Below, in pieces: positions 31,577 to 41,273 of a stretch of DNA of 44,268 nt. Below the pieces are notes generated by a model. That model made no database searches. It saw only the letters and a list, made by a program, of their open reading frames with translations, and was not told where the DNA came from. A program made the position numbers and the translations under genes. Where the stretch lies: positions 1-44,268 of the forward strand of contig MNXP01000034.1 of the NCBI GenBank assembly GCA_001872625.1, read 5' to 3'. The stretch's first letter is position 1. Each line of letters begins with the position of its first letter. Source of the DNA: Bacteroidetes bacterium CG2_30_33_31. Its GTDB lineage: Bacteria > Bacteroidota > Bacteroidia > Bacteroidales > UBA1556.

Positions 31577-33139
31577 TTAATCCTTTATAATTTTTTGCAT
31601 AAGCGATTGATTTTTGGTTTTAATAAGAATAAAATAAATCCCATTAGGCCAGCTTTCATTAGATATTATTAGGTCATTTGAAACATTATCATTCTGAATA
31701 ATGCATTGATTTATAGAATTATAAATCTTAAAACTGTAGTTTTGGTTTATTCCACTTTGATGAATTACAAAAGAGCTTTGGCTGGGATTTGGTCGAATAG
31801 ATAACGAAAAATCATTGTCATAATTTTGAATTCCATCAATCATGGTGATAGCATAACAAATTGAAGTATCGGTGCAGTGGCTATCGGAGATAATTACTGC
31901 ATAATTGCCGTTAACTGTTGGATAAAAATTTTGACTTGTAGCACCACTAATTTTAGCAAAATTGCTATCACAATCGAGCCATTGAAAATTTACACCATTG
32001 GCAAAAGCATGAATTGAAATACCATTTATTACATTCATATTCATATTCAAATATCTGACATATAAACTTAGTTTTAAGATGGAATCGCAGCTATTAACTT
32101 TCTGTAAAGTATCGTAATAGTCGCCTGACTGTGTTAAATGTTGGTTACCAAATATGTAAGTTTCACCTTGGCAAATTGTATCAAAAAACTGTACTAAACT
32201 CGAAGGATTTACTGTTAAGAAAAGATGGACTATAGAATCGCAACCGCCAGCAGCCGAATAAATTGCTTGATAAGTGCCAGAGTTTGTCAAGTGTTGATTT
32301 CCAAAAAGATAATAATCTCCTTGGCAAATTGTAGCATAAATGCTGTCGTTGCTTGCTCCAGAGGGTGTAGGTAAAGTTTTTCCAACAACAAAATTAGAAC
32401 TTGTACCTGAAAGTGCAAAGCCACTCAGGTTTGCATTGGTGCCGTTAGTAGCAGAATTTATTGCGGACAAAATGCTTGAATTGTTGCCAGCAGCAACGCC
32501 TTGGTCGAAACGAAAATATAATTTTAATCCAGTAATTCCACCACAGATTTCATGGTTCATGTCTGCTTGAATTTGGGCTTTTGTGCGAGTAACATTCCAA
32601 ATTCTCACTTCATCGATATTGCCAGCATAATAGCGTCCTCCGCCAGAATAATCTCCAATAACAAGATTAGAATTTGAGGCATCTACAAAACTTATGTTTT
32701 TGGCAAGGGAATCGGTACAAATTCCATTAACATATAATCTCATATAACTTCCATCATAAGTGGCAGCCACGTGTGCCCAAACATTAACACTAAGAACGTT
32801 ATTAGTGGAGGTAATTTCGTGCCACGAGCTTGTAGTATTTCCTAAGTTAAAATTGAGTTTTCCGCCAGAGCCACAGCGAAGCATATAGCCATTTTGAGGG
32901 CTCCAAACTTCTTTATCAATGATATTATTGCTCCAAACATTTGGTCCAAAGGAGCTTGGTTTTATCCAAGCTTCGAGAGTGATATGAGTGCCAGAAATTT
33001 GACTTGCTGCCGAATTACCGCAATCTACGCGGTCGTTAGTTCCATCAAAGTTCAACGCATTTTGAGCCTTAATTTGAAGGGAAAAAATTGTAAATGAAAT
33101 GATGATTGCAAAGGTTAAAATATTAATTTTTGTGTTCAT
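31577..33139 (-). CDS. Secreted LamG protein with T9SS sorting domain
   Basis: This 520-residue protein has a signal peptide (ILTFAIIISFTIFSLQIKAQ). A LamG/concanavalin-like domain (about 25-200) begins ALNFDGTNDRVDCG and ends DEVRIWNVTRTKAQIQADM. Two tandem modules follow at about 270-312 and 320-360, each CQGxxYxFGNQHLTxSGxY followed by CDSI, a repeat frequent in Bacteroidota surface proteins. The last 75 residues are a type A sorting domain (LSIRPNPSQSSFVI, GIYFILI). It should be exported by the type IX system and shown at the surface. Its binding target is unknown. Confidence 0.87.
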   Translation of the reverse strand: MNTKINILTFAIIISFTIFSLQIKAQNALNFDGTNDRVDCGNSAASQISGTHITLEAWIKPSSFGPNVWSNNIIDKEVWSPQNGYMLRCGSGGKLNFNLGNTTSSWHEITSTNNVLSVNVWAHVAATYDGSYMRLYVNGICTDSLAKNISFVDASNSNLVIGDYSGGGRYYAGNIDEVRIWNVTRTKAQIQADMNHEICGGITGLKLYFRFDQGVAAGNNSSILSAINSATNGTNANLSGFALSGTSSNFVVGKTLPTPSGASNDSIYATICQGDYYLFGNQHLTNSGTYQAIYSAAGGCDSIVHLFLTVNPSSLVQFFDTICQGETYIFGNQHLTQSGDYYDTLQKVNSCDSILKLSLYVRYLNMNMNVINGISIHAFANGVNFQWLDCDSNFAKISGATSQNFYPTVNGNYAVIISDSHCTDTSICYAITMIDGIQNYDNDFSLSIRPNPSQSSFVIHQSGINQNYSFKIYNSINQCIIQNDNVSNDLIISNESWPNGIYFILIKTKNQSLMQKIIKD

Positions 33140-33305
33140 ATTAATATAATTAAACTAAATTTTAAAATAGAATTGATTTGAGAAACATCGTCATAGAAAA
33201 TTGCAATATTGACTGTTTCGCGACCTGAAACAAAAATACTAAAATTTGAATAAATACAATATCTTATTTTCTATATATTAGCACTCCATTTCAATCTGGC
33301 TTTTT

Positions 33306-33974
33306 ATGACGAATAATCCAATAATTCAAGCTCAAAATATAACAAAATCTTTTGGTAAACTTACTGTACTTCACTCTGTTAATGTCGAAATACAGAAGAG
33401 TGAAATTGTGGCTATAACAGGTTCTTCAGGTGCTGGAAAGACTACTCTTTTGCAAATTCTTGGAAGCCTCGATCGCCCAAATTCTGGCTCGGTGCTCATT
33501 AATGAAATTGATATATTGGCGTTAAAAAACAATGAATTGGCAGCTTTTAGAAATAAGCATCTTGGCTTTGTATTTCAGTTTCATCATTTGCTGCCTGAGT
33601 TTACTGCCTTAGAAAATATCTGCATACCTGCATATATTCGCGGAGATAGCAAGCCAATGGCAGAAAAAAGAGCTATGGAATATCTCGATTTTTTAAATAT
33701 TTCTCAGCGTGCATCTCATAAACCTAACGAACTTTCAGGAGGAGAGGCCCAACGTGTAGCAATAGCTCGAGCCTTGATAAATAATCCATCAGTTGTTCTT
33801 GCTGATGAGCCGTCTGGCAATCTCGATGCAGAGAATTCATTGGAACTTCATGAATTGTTTTTTAAGCTGCGTGAACATTTTGGACAAACATTCATAATTG
33901 TAACTCATGACCCAATTCTTGCTAACAAATCCGATAGAATTATTCGCCTGAAAGATGGTAAAGTTGTTGAATAA
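33306..33974 (+). CDS. lolD: ABC transporter ATP-binding protein, LolD-like
   Basis: This 222-residue ATPase has Walker A GSSGAGKT at 39-46, Q loop [16 protein letters not shown], signature [15 protein letters not shown] and Walker [13 protein letters not shown] with a His switch. The Q-loop region with [13 protein letters not shown] is typical of LolD, the ATPase that drives lipoprotein release to the outer membrane; MacB-type ATPases are close relatives. The LolC/E membrane subunit is not in the window, which is common in Bacteroidota. It ends 12 bases before ligA. Confidence 0.88.
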   Translation: MTNNPIIQAQNITKSFGKLTVLHSVNVEIQKSEIVAITGSSGAGKTTLLQILGSLDRPNSGSVLINEIDILALKNNELAAFRNKHLGFVFQFHHLLPEFTALENICIPAYIRGDSKPMAEKRAMEYLDFLNISQRASHKPNELSGGEAQRVAIARALINNPSVVLADEPSGNLDAENSLELHELFFKLREHFGQTFIIVTHDPILANKSDRIIRLKDGKVVE

Positions 33975-33986
33975 TTGCTTATTATA

Positions 33987-35978
33987 ATGAACGAAATCAA
34001 AATTAAAATTGACAATCTGACTGCGGAGCTTAAAGAATACAATTATAATTATTATGTTCTTGCCAAGTCTCTAATTACTGATTTCGAATTCGATATAAAA
34101 TTAAAAGAACTTCAGGATTTAGAGACAGAATTTCCACAATTTGCTCACAAAGATTCGCCAACAAAAAGGGTGGGAGGTGAGGTAAATAAAGATTTTAAAA
34201 CTGTGGCTCATCGCTATCTAATGCTTTCACTTGCTAATACATACAACGAAGGTGAGCTGCGCGATTTTGATGCTCGCGTGAGCAAAACTATTGGCAACAA
34301 TTACGATTATACTTGTGAACTCAAGTTCGATGGTTTGTCTATTAGCCTTAGTTATTTTGATGGAAAATTGACGCAAGCACTTACTCGCGGAGATGGAAGT
34401 AGTGGCGATGATGTTACCATTAATGTAAAGACAATCAAGTCGATACCAATAAGTTTAAGGGGAAATGATTGGCCTAAAGATTTTGAAATTCGTGGCGAAG
34501 TTGTGATGACACGAAGCGGTTTCAACAGTTTCAATAAAACACGTGAAGAAGCAGGAGAACAAGTATTTGCAAATCCAAGAAATGCTGCTGCTGGAAGCTT
34601 GAAGATGAAAGATTCCGCCGAAGTTGCTAAAAGACCATTAGACTGTTATCTTTATTATCTTCTTGGTGAAAATCAGCCTGCCGACAACCATTATGATAAT
34701 TTGATGGCAGCAAAAAAATGGGGTTTCAAAGTCTCAGATTTTATGGTAAAAGCAGCAAATGTTGATGAGATTTTGGAATATATAAATTATTGGGATGAAG
34801 CACGTAAAGAGTTGGACTTCGATACCGATGGCGTGGTAATAAAAGTGAATAATATTGCCAACCAGCAAAGGCTTGGATTTACGGCCAAAAGTCCACGCTG
34901 GGCTATCGCATATAAATTTAAAGCAGAGCGAGTAGAAACACTTTTGGAGTCAATTTCATATCAGGTGGGACGCACTGGTGCAATTACTCCAGTAGCAAAT
35001 CTTACTCCCATAAAACTTGCTGGTAGTATTGTAAAAAGAGCAAGCCTTCATAATGCTGATATTATTGAACTTCTCGAATTACACGAAAAAGATTTTGTTT
35101 TTGTAGAAAAAGGTGGCGAAATAATTCCGAAAATTGTAGGAATAAATATTGAAAAAAGAGTAGCTAATAGTCAGAAAATTAAATATATAAGTCATTGTCC
35201 AGAGTGCGGAAGTGCACTTGTAAGAACCGAGGGAGATGCTAAACATTTTTGCCCAAATGAATATCACTGTCCACCGCAGATAAAAGGGAAATTGGAACAT
35301 TTTATCGGCCGTAAAATGATGGATATTGCTGCTGGAGAAGCCACTGTGGAGGCATTATTCAATAAAGGATTTGTCAGAAATGTTGCTGATTTATACGATC
35401 TCTCAGCCGAGCAGCTTCTGAAACTCGATGGTTTTAAAGATAAATCTGTAGAAAATTTGCTTCTCTCTCTTGAAAAATCCAAGGAAGTGTCTTTTGAAAG
35501 ATTACTTTTCTCGCTGGGAATCAGATATGTAGGGGAGACCGTTGCTAAAAAGCTTGCCACATACTTTGGAAATATTCAGGCTCTGCGCACAGCATCCAAA
35601 ATGGAGCTTATTATGGTTGGCGATATAGGCGAGAGCATTGCCGATAGTATGATAGAATATTTTGCAGACCCTCTAAATATTGAAATTATTGAACGCCTTA
35701 TAAAAGCAGGTTTGAAATTTGAAATTGAGAAATCTGAAAGCCAATATGAAAATAAATTGGATGGAAAATCTTTTGTGGTGAGTGGTAAATTTACTATACC
35801 GCGCGATGATTTGAAAAGAAAGATTTCTGATTATGGTGGGAAAAATGTATCAGCAGTTTCAGCAAAAACGGATTTTCTTATTGCAGGCGAAAACATGGGG
35901 CCAGCAAAATTGAAAAAAGCTGAAAAACTTGGAATTGAAATTATCAGTGAAGATGAATTTATAAATATGATAAAATGA
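33987..35978 (+). CDS. ligA: NAD-dependent DNA ligase
   Basis: This 663-residue ligase has the full architecture: N-terminal Ia domain, adenylation domain with catalytic Lys113 in CELKFDGLS, OB fold (YQVGRTGAITPVANLTPI), zinc finger with CPECG and a distant CPNEYHC, HhH repeats (LDGFKDKSVENLL, LGIRYVGETVAKKLA) and a C-terminal BRCT domain (LDGKSFVVSGKFTIPRDDLKRKI). It joins nicks in replication and repair. An in-frame TTG at 33975 extends the frame, but the ATG at 33987 is the better start. Its last bases overlap the next gene in an ATGA junction. Confidence 0.96.
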   Translation: MNEIKIKIDNLTAELKEYNYNYYVLAKSLITDFEFDIKLKELQDLETEFPQFAHKDSPTKRVGGEVNKDFKTVAHRYLMLSLANTYNEGELRDFDARVSKTIGNNYDYTCELKFDGLSISLSYFDGKLTQALTRGDGSSGDDVTINVKTIKSIPISLRGNDWPKDFEIRGEVVMTRSGFNSFNKTREEAGEQVFANPRNAAAGSLKMKDSAEVAKRPLDCYLYYLLGENQPADNHYDNLMAAKKWGFKVSDFMVKAANVDEILEYINYWDEARKELDFDTDGVVIKVNNIANQQRLGFTAKSPRWAIAYKFKAERVETLLESISYQVGRTGAITPVANLTPIKLAGSIVKRASLHNADIIELLELHEKDFVFVEKGGEIIPKIVGINIEKRVANSQKIKYISHCPECGSALVRTEGDAKHFCPNEYHCPPQIKGKLEHFIGRKMMDIAAGEATVEALFNKGFVRNVADLYDLSAEQLLKLDGFKDKSVENLLLSLEKSKEVSFERLLFSLGIRYVGETVAKKLATYFGNIQALRTASKMELIMVGDIGESIADSMIEYFADPLNIEIIERLIKAGLKFEIEKSESQYENKLDGKSFVVSGKFTIPRDDLKRKISDYGGKNVSAVSAKTDFLIAGENMGPAKLKKAEKLGIEIISEDEFINMIK

Positions 35979-36511
35979 GAAATTTTGCAAGGTTTGTGTT
36001 GAAATTATTTGGCTGGACAGTAATTGGAGAAGTGCCTGAAAACATAAAAAAAGCCGTTGTAATTGGCGCCCCACATACATCTAACTGGGATTTTCCTATT
36101 GGTTACGTTGCATATCTTGGGCTTGGTGTGAGAGCAAAATTTCTTATGAAAAAGGAATTATTCTTCTTTCCAATGAGCTATATTTTCAAATTTTTAGGTG
36201 GTATTCCTGTGGAAAGAAGAAAAAAAAATAGCGTTGTTGAAGATGTAGTGGCTCAGATAAATGAGTCAAAAGTTTTTTATCTTACCATTGCTCCCGAGGC
36301 AACTCGTTCAAAGGTTGAGAAATGGAAAGATGGGTTTTATCGTATTAGTAGAATGGCAGATATCCCGCTTATTGTGGGTTTTATTGATTACGGCAAAAAG
36401 GAAGTAGGTATTATTGGCGAGTTCAAATTAAGCGAAAATATTGATGATGATATGCAAAAAATAAAAGCCTATTACAATAAATCTATGGCAAAATATCCTG
36501 AAAAGTTTTAG
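35975..36511 (+). CDS. PlsC-like lysophospholipid acyltransferase
   Basis: This 178-residue protein has HxxxxD (His34-Asp39 in GAPHTSNWDF), a GGIPVERRKK block and APEATRSKVEKWKDGFYRIS. It is a paralogue of the protein at 30971-31519, with the same motifs in the same order. The substrate is unknown. Its ATG overlaps the ligA stop (ATGA), so it is translationally coupled to a DNA ligase. That pairing has no evident functional meaning. Confidence 0.85.
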   Translation: MRNFARFVLKLFGWTVIGEVPENIKKAVVIGAPHTSNWDFPIGYVAYLGLGVRAKFLMKKELFFFPMSYIFKFLGGIPVERRKKNSVVEDVVAQINESKVFYLTIAPEATRSKVEKWKDGFYRISRMADIPLIVGFIDYGKKEVGIIGEFKLSENIDDDMQKIKAYYNKSMAKYPEKF

Positions 36512-36543
36512 ATATTTTTGAATTCCCTTAAGAGAAGTTTCAA

Positions 36544-36978
36544 CTAATTGAAATGGATTTTATAAACATTATTATAATCTCTTGCTTGCGCTTCTTTGAG
36601 TTTATATATTTTGTGATTGATAACCGAAAAAATTGGCAAGTTATTGTCTTTAAACCATTTTAATGCAGCGGGATTTAATTCAATGGCTTCCACCATTACA
36701 AAAAGAAAACTAAAATTATGTTTCTTAAGCCATATTTTTGCTAATTCATCACCATCAATGGCATTGCAGTAAGCAGCAAAATGGTTGAAACCATTTTGCA
36801 TCAGCCAGTTGAATGCTTTGCTGTCGGATTGTAGTGCCGAGGCCAATGCAGCAAGCTCGATGAATGAATTTTCTAAAAGCCATTTATGAATTTTATAATT
36901 CCCATCCACAGCCTCACCAAAGGCTACTAAAATCTTTGCAGGATAATCATATAATTCCTTCCTTTTCGCCATCAACAA
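36544..36978 (-). CDS. Small repeat protein of unknown function
   Basis: This 144-residue protein is built of four degenerate repeats of about 25 residues starting near residue 17. The pattern is hydrophobic-x3-A-x-x-x-D-x4-A-x-x-W-L/F-x3-N-F/L, with Trp at the same place in each (HKWLLEN, FNWLMQN, KIWLKKH, LKWFKDN). The repeats should form a small helical solenoid, likely for protein contacts. I know no named family for it. It is four bases downstream of a four-span membrane protein, so the two may act together at the membrane. Confidence 0.7.
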   Translation of the reverse strand: MLMAKRKELYDYPAKILVAFGEAVDGNYKIHKWLLENSFIELAALASALQSDSKAFNWLMQNGFNHFAAYCNAIDGDELAKIWLKKHNFSFLFVMVEAIELNPAALKWFKDNNLPIFSVINHKIYKLKEAQARDYNNVYKIHFN

Positions 36979-36981
36979 GAA

Positions 36982-37386
36982 TTATTTAATTCTATCTTTT
37001 GGATGTAAAAAATTGTAGCACATCACATTTGTAATTACTGTTGCTAACAGAAATACAATTATCGCCATTCCTTTTAAACCATAGGCTGTGGCAAAAGGGA
37101 TAGCAAAAACAGAAATTATCATGAAAAATATGCTCGCTATTTTATTAGAATTTGCAAAACCTTGAATAGCCAAGAAGGTAATTATATCTAATACAAGCAT
37201 GCTTACAATTAATATTATCATCACTGCTTTATGACTATTTTTTAAGTCTCCAATACCGAGATTTATAAGTATATATGTCAAAAACAACATTCCAATAAAC
37301 AATAAAAAATTTAAAAGCAAAGCAAGTTTGCATTTTTTTGGATTTTCTTTGATAAACCTTGGGATATCGATTTTTTTGCTATTCAT
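36982..37386 (-). CDS. Four-span membrane protein of unknown function
   Basis: This 134-residue protein has a basic N-terminus (MNSKKIDIPRFIKENPKKCK) and four hydrophobic segments at about 20-42, 52-73, 84-104 and 107-128. No motif allows a family call. It lies between the Omp85-type gene (17 bases upstream) and the repeat-protein gene on the same strand, so the three are probably one transcription unit. Confidence 0.7.
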   Translation of the reverse strand: MNSKKIDIPRFIKENPKKCKLALLLNFLLFIGMLFLTYILINLGIGDLKNSHKAVMIILIVSMLVLDIITFLAIQGFANSNKIASIFFMIISVFAIPFATAYGLKGMAIIVFLLATVITNVMCYNFLHPKDRIK

Positions 37387-37403
37387 TAGGTTTTAGAATT
37401 TTT

Positions 37404-38750
37404 TTAAAAGATATAATTAAGAGCTATGTAAAGTCCTGATTTTCCATCTTGTGTATTGGCAGCAAGTCCGTAATCAACGGCAATTATGAAATTAGTGTTA
37501 AGAGCAAAATGTAAACCGCCACCAAAACTCAGATGTATTTTTTCTGAACCAAAATCGAGCATTTTCAAATTTTCATCTTTGGTCATGCCATAGCCTGCTG
37601 TAACGCCAGATTTATCAAATTCATAAGGAGCAATCACTTGACCGGCGTCGGCAAATCCGCTGAGAGTGATGGTAAAATTCTGATTAGCAATTACAGTGCG
37701 CAGAAAAGTCCAACGGAACTCAGCATTTGCAAGGGCTATTCCATCGCCAATTACTCTGTTTCTAAGAATCCCTCTTAGAGTTTTTGAACCGCCCAAACCA
37801 TCTTTTGTAGTGTTAGATTGAACATAAAATGGGAGCATATAAAATGGCATTTCGCCACTAAGTTTTGATTGAAGGCTTAATCTGTAAGCAAATACTAATT
37901 TTTTTTGAATGATGCTAAAATACTGACGGTGAGTAAGCATAATGCGTGAGTAAGAATATGTATTTCCTAAAAATCCTGGAGCCATTTGAATGATTGCCTC
38001 CGACCACATACCTTTGCCAGGGCTCGATTCAATATCTCGTGTATCGTAAACAGCACCAAAATTAATGATGGTATTATTGCCACCATTTTTTTGTGCTGCT
38101 GGAATAATTCCCCAAGCAACATATTTATCATAAAGGCTTGCAGTGTCGGGCAAGAGATCGGCTGCTTTTTTCCCATTGTTGAGTTTTGCTATATCTACTG
38201 AACCAATTTTCATATTTGTAAAGTTAGCACCAGCAAGCCATCTGAAGTGAGTATCGCCAATTTTACCTTCGAAATTAGCACCTATCCTAAGCATTTTTCT
38301 GTCGTGGCGATAATATAATCTAGAAATATATGCGCTGTCATTTGGGTCCAGAAATTCTTGGCTCAAGTTGGAACTATAACCATTATAGCCGTAAAAATCT
38401 ATTGCTTGCTCAGTTTCGTAACTTAATTGAGATTTCATCCTAACATTGGGAAATATATTTCTGGCATCGTATTCCAAAATATTTTTTCCGCTGCCTTTTG
38501 TTGTGCGCGACCACTCCATGTAAAGCGATTGATTGTAGTTCGGATAGTTTTTGCCATCGCCATAATTGTAAAAATTTAGTATTATTCCATAGAGGAATCC
38601 TAAATCAGAATCATAAGCAACGGCTGGCACTCCGCCTAAACTGAAACCTGTTTTTATCTTTTCATCTTTGGTTTTTGTGCTGTCTTTTTGAGCACTTGCT
38701 GCTCCAAAAATCATAATCGCAACTGCTAAAAGTAGGAAAGTTCTTTTCAT
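37404..38750 (-). CDS. Omp85-type outer membrane beta-barrel protein
   Basis: This 448-residue protein has a signal peptide ending GAASA and a barrel of about 16 amphipathic strands. Segments match the BamA/TamA surface-antigen domain: LGGVPAVAYDSDLGFLYG at the start, INFGAVYDTRDIESSPGKGMWSEAI, the conserved loop GGSKTLRGILRNRVIGDGIALANAEFRW, and a final phenylalanine (IALNYIF). POTRA domains are missing, so it is a barrel-only member, of a kind common in Bacteroidota. The role is unknown; it may secrete a partner or insert a substrate. It precedes two small envelope genes. A -7 box lies at 38787-38794. Confidence 0.85.
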   Translation of the reverse strand: MKRTFLLLAVAIMIFGAASAQKDSTKTKDEKIKTGFSLGGVPAVAYDSDLGFLYGIILNFYNYGDGKNYPNYNQSLYMEWSRTTKGSGKNILEYDARNIFPNVRMKSQLSYETEQAIDFYGYNGYSSNLSQEFLDPNDSAYISRLYYRHDRKMLRIGANFEGKIGDTHFRWLAGANFTNMKIGSVDIAKLNNGKKAADLLPDTASLYDKYVAWGIIPAAQKNGGNNTIINFGAVYDTRDIESSPGKGMWSEAIIQMAPGFLGNTYSYSRIMLTHRQYFSIIQKKLVFAYRLSLQSKLSGEMPFYMLPFYVQSNTTKDGLGGSKTLRGILRNRVIGDGIALANAEFRWTFLRTVIANQNFTITLSGFADAGQVIAPYEFDKSGVTAGYGMTKDENLKMLDFGSEKIHLSFGGGLHFALNTNFIIAVDYGLAANTQDGKSGLYIALNYIF

Positions 38751-38786
38751 AATAAATATTTAAGTTTGTTTAAGCTTTGTTGAATA

Positions 38787-38794
38787 CAAAACTA
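38787..38794 (-). promoter_or_regulatory. Candidate -7 box for the Omp85-type gene
   Basis: TAGTTTTG on the minus strand fits TAnnTTTG and lies about 37 bases before the ATG at 38750. The rest of the 295-base spacer to 39045 shows no gene or repeat. Confidence 0.4.
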
Positions 38795-39045
38795 AATAAT
38801 TTTTTCAATTACAGAAAATTAATATTTCAAATTAATGCTTATAAAAAATGCTTTCGAAGAAGTTTCTTAAACCGCTATTATCCATAGCAAAAAGATAATT
38901 TCATGCATTTTTTAAGTTATTCTTATTAAATAAATTTGTCATTATAAATAAAATGCCTAATTTAGCTGAGCAATTTTGCAATAAAATTTTTTTAAGCTAA
39001 GTTGTACTGGCTTTTTGAGCTTCGCTAATATTTTCAAAATACGAT

Positions 39046-40647
39046 ATGAAAAATAATAAATCCATAATATTTACTTTATTAATTATCAGTTCCTTATTTA
39101 CAATTCAATCATGTAAACCATATTTATTTCGCTCCAATTATCAAGATAGCAATAAACTTTTGCATGAGTCCAATAATATTGAAACTAAACTTTTTTTGAA
39201 AGCTCATCTTAAGAATGGTGATGTGTGTATTCTCAAAGACTCATGGCAAATAGATACGATTCAAAATTTGGTTATTGGCAATGGTTCTCGTTATGATTTT
39301 AATAGAAATGAATCCTATTCTGGCGACATGATAATCCCTATCGACAGCGTTTTGATTTTTGAGACCAACAAAAAAATATTAAATCCTGAAGATGGCAGAA
39401 TTGCCACTCTTGCTATTTTAGCAGGAGTTGATATTGTAATTGGAGTTCTTTGTATAACTAATCCAAAAGCTTGTTTTGGCTCTTGTCCAACTTTCTATCT
39501 CAATCCAAACGATAACTTTCATTATGCAGATGCCGAGGGTTTTACAAATGCAATTTCTCCATCTATGGAATATTTTGATATAGATGCCTTAAATAATAAA
39601 CCTATTATAGATAAATCCTTTTCGATAACAATGAAAAATGAAGCTTTAGAAACTCATTGTGTAAATGAGGTCAAGCTTTTAGCTTATTCAAGGAAAAAAG
39701 GTGAAAGGGTTTATCAATCTCCTAAAAATGATTTTTATTTATGTGAAAATAACTATTCTTCCGACATTGCAATAGCAAAAGAAGGCAATATTTCGACTTT
39801 GATTAGAAATGTAGATATGCAAGAGAGATTTAGCCTTTCTGATGAAAATAATTTAAATAGCAAAGAAGAAATTTACTTGAATTTTGATGATATAAAAAAT
39901 TTAAACGATTTGGGTTTAATTGCTCATTTTCGGCAGACCATGATGACGACTTACACTTTTTATTCTGGAATGGGTTATATGGGCGACCAAGTTGGATATT
40001 ATTTTTCGAAACTTGAAAAAGATGAGAAAAGTAGAGCCAATTTTGATGTTACTGCAAAAATTTTAGGCAATATCGATGTTTATTTATGGAATGAAAGTAA
40101 GAAAAGTTGGGAATTTCAAGGTGCTTATGAAGAAACAGGACCTATTGCAATTAACAAGCAAATTATTCCTTTAAAGAATATCCCTTCTAATGCAAAAGTT
40201 AGGCTGAAACTTGTTCTAAATAAAGGGCTTTGGAGAATTGACTTCTTATCTTTGACAAATATAAAAGAGAAAGTGAAACCTATTGAGATTTCACCAAGCA
40301 GTGTGCTTAATAAAGGGAAAGTCGATAATAATGCTTTGGCTTTAATAAATAATCCTGACAATTATTTGATATCTATGCCGGGAAGTGAATACAAATTCAA
40401 TTTTACACTTCCCAATCAAAGTGATGATTATGAGCTATTTCTCTACTCAAAAGGATATTATTTAGAATGGATGCGAGAGCATTGGCTAAAGGATAAGAAT
40501 TTACTTAAATTAAGACAAATGGCTTATCAACCAAAGAGGTTTTTAAAAGTTGAGGCGAAAAACTATAAAAAATATGAAAAAGTAATGGAACAGGAGTTTT
40601 GGAATTCAAAAATTGATACAAAAATATTTTCATACTATGAGTACTAA
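39046..40647 (+). CDS. Predicted lipoprotein of unknown function
   Basis: This 533-residue protein has a lipoprotein signal with lipobox IQSC (Cys23). The N-terminal part reads as a short beta domain that ends SGDMIIPIDSVLIFETN. A hydrophobic stretch follows (ATLAILAGVDIVIGVLCI), then a CFGSCPTFYLN motif. This CxxxC-containing signature recurs in uncharacterised Bacteroidota proteins, as far as I remember. The C-terminal half is acidic and beta-rich without a recognised domain. It overlaps the following lipoprotein gene, so the two are translated together. Confidence 0.75.
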   Translation: MKNNKSIIFTLLIISSLFTIQSCKPYLFRSNYQDSNKLLHESNNIETKLFLKAHLKNGDVCILKDSWQIDTIQNLVIGNGSRYDFNRNESYSGDMIIPIDSVLIFETNKKILNPEDGRIATLAILAGVDIVIGVLCITNPKACFGSCPTFYLNPNDNFHYADAEGFTNAISPSMEYFDIDALNNKPIIDKSFSITMKNEALETHCVNEVKLLAYSRKKGERVYQSPKNDFYLCENNYSSDIAIAKEGNISTLIRNVDMQERFSLSDENNLNSKEEIYLNFDDIKNLNDLGLIAHFRQTMMTTYTFYSGMGYMGDQVGYYFSKLEKDEKSRANFDVTAKILGNIDVYLWNESKKSWEFQGAYEETGPIAINKQIIPLKNIPSNAKVRLKLVLNKGLWRIDFLSLTNIKEKVKPIEISPSSVLNKGKVDNNALALINNPDNYLISMPGSEYKFNFTLPNQSDDYELFLYSKGYYLEWMREHWLKDKNLLKLRQMAYQPKRFLKVEAKNYKKYEKVMEQEFWNSKIDTKIFSYYEY

Positions 40648-41158
40648 ATGCTTTATTTCGATGCTTCTACTTGCTTTGTTTAGTAGTAGTTGTATGACTC
40701 CGAAATATTTGCCATCATCAGAAAATCTTGATGTTAATACTCATGGCTCATACATTATTATTAACAAACCTAATAATTATAGCAATTTTTTTAAAGGTAG
40801 AAAATCAATTAGTGGCGAATTGATTTCTATTGAAAACGACAGCATTTTTGTTTTAAGTAATTATTCCCATAATTGTGAATTAATTCTAAAAAAAGATGTT
40901 AGAGACTTTGAATTATTATACGCTAAACCAAAAAATTATGGTTTGGTAGCTCCAATATTCGTATTATCAACAATTTCACATGGTTTTTTTCTTGCAATAA
41001 CTGCTCCCATCAATATAATGTCTTTTATAATTGTTTCAAAATTTGAAAAAAAAGAATTTACATACGACAACTCAAACATTAGCTATGATAGATTGAAAAT
41101 GTTTGCAAGATATCCTCAAGGTATTCCTGCGAATGTTAATATAGCTGATATTAAATAA
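40637..41158 (+). CDS. Predicted lipoprotein of unknown function
   Basis: This 173-residue protein starts at an ATG that lies 11 bases inside the end of the preceding gene. The frame could begin at 40613, but the lipoprotein signal (ISMLLLALFSSSC) fits the later start. The mature part has a beta segment GELISIENDSIFVLSN, with a design similar to the first part of its upstream neighbour (a hydrophilic opening, then a hydrophobic segment SHGFFLAITAPINIMSFIIV). The pair may be one envelope unit. No family is recognised. Confidence 0.75.
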   Translation: MSTKCFISMLLLALFSSSCMTPKYLPSSENLDVNTHGSYIIINKPNNYSNFFKGRKSISGELISIENDSIFVLSNYSHNCELILKKDVRDFELLYAKPKNYGLVAPIFVLSTISHGFFLAITAPINIMSFIIVSKFEKKEFTYDNSNISYDRLKMFARYPQGIPANVNIADIK

Positions 41159-41249
41159 TAATTTCCTTATTACTAAGCTTTGTAAATTTGTCGCTCTGTA
41201 AGTGTTAAGCATAATAATTTTTTAGACCTTTCATTTTAAAATAAATATT

Positions 41250-41257
41250 TAGCTTTG
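41250..41257 (+). promoter_or_regulatory. Candidate -7 box for lnt
   Basis: TAGCTTTG fits TAnnTTTG and lies 17 bases before the ATG at 41274. Confidence 0.4.
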
Positions 41258-41273
41258 ACAAAATTTTAGCGAT

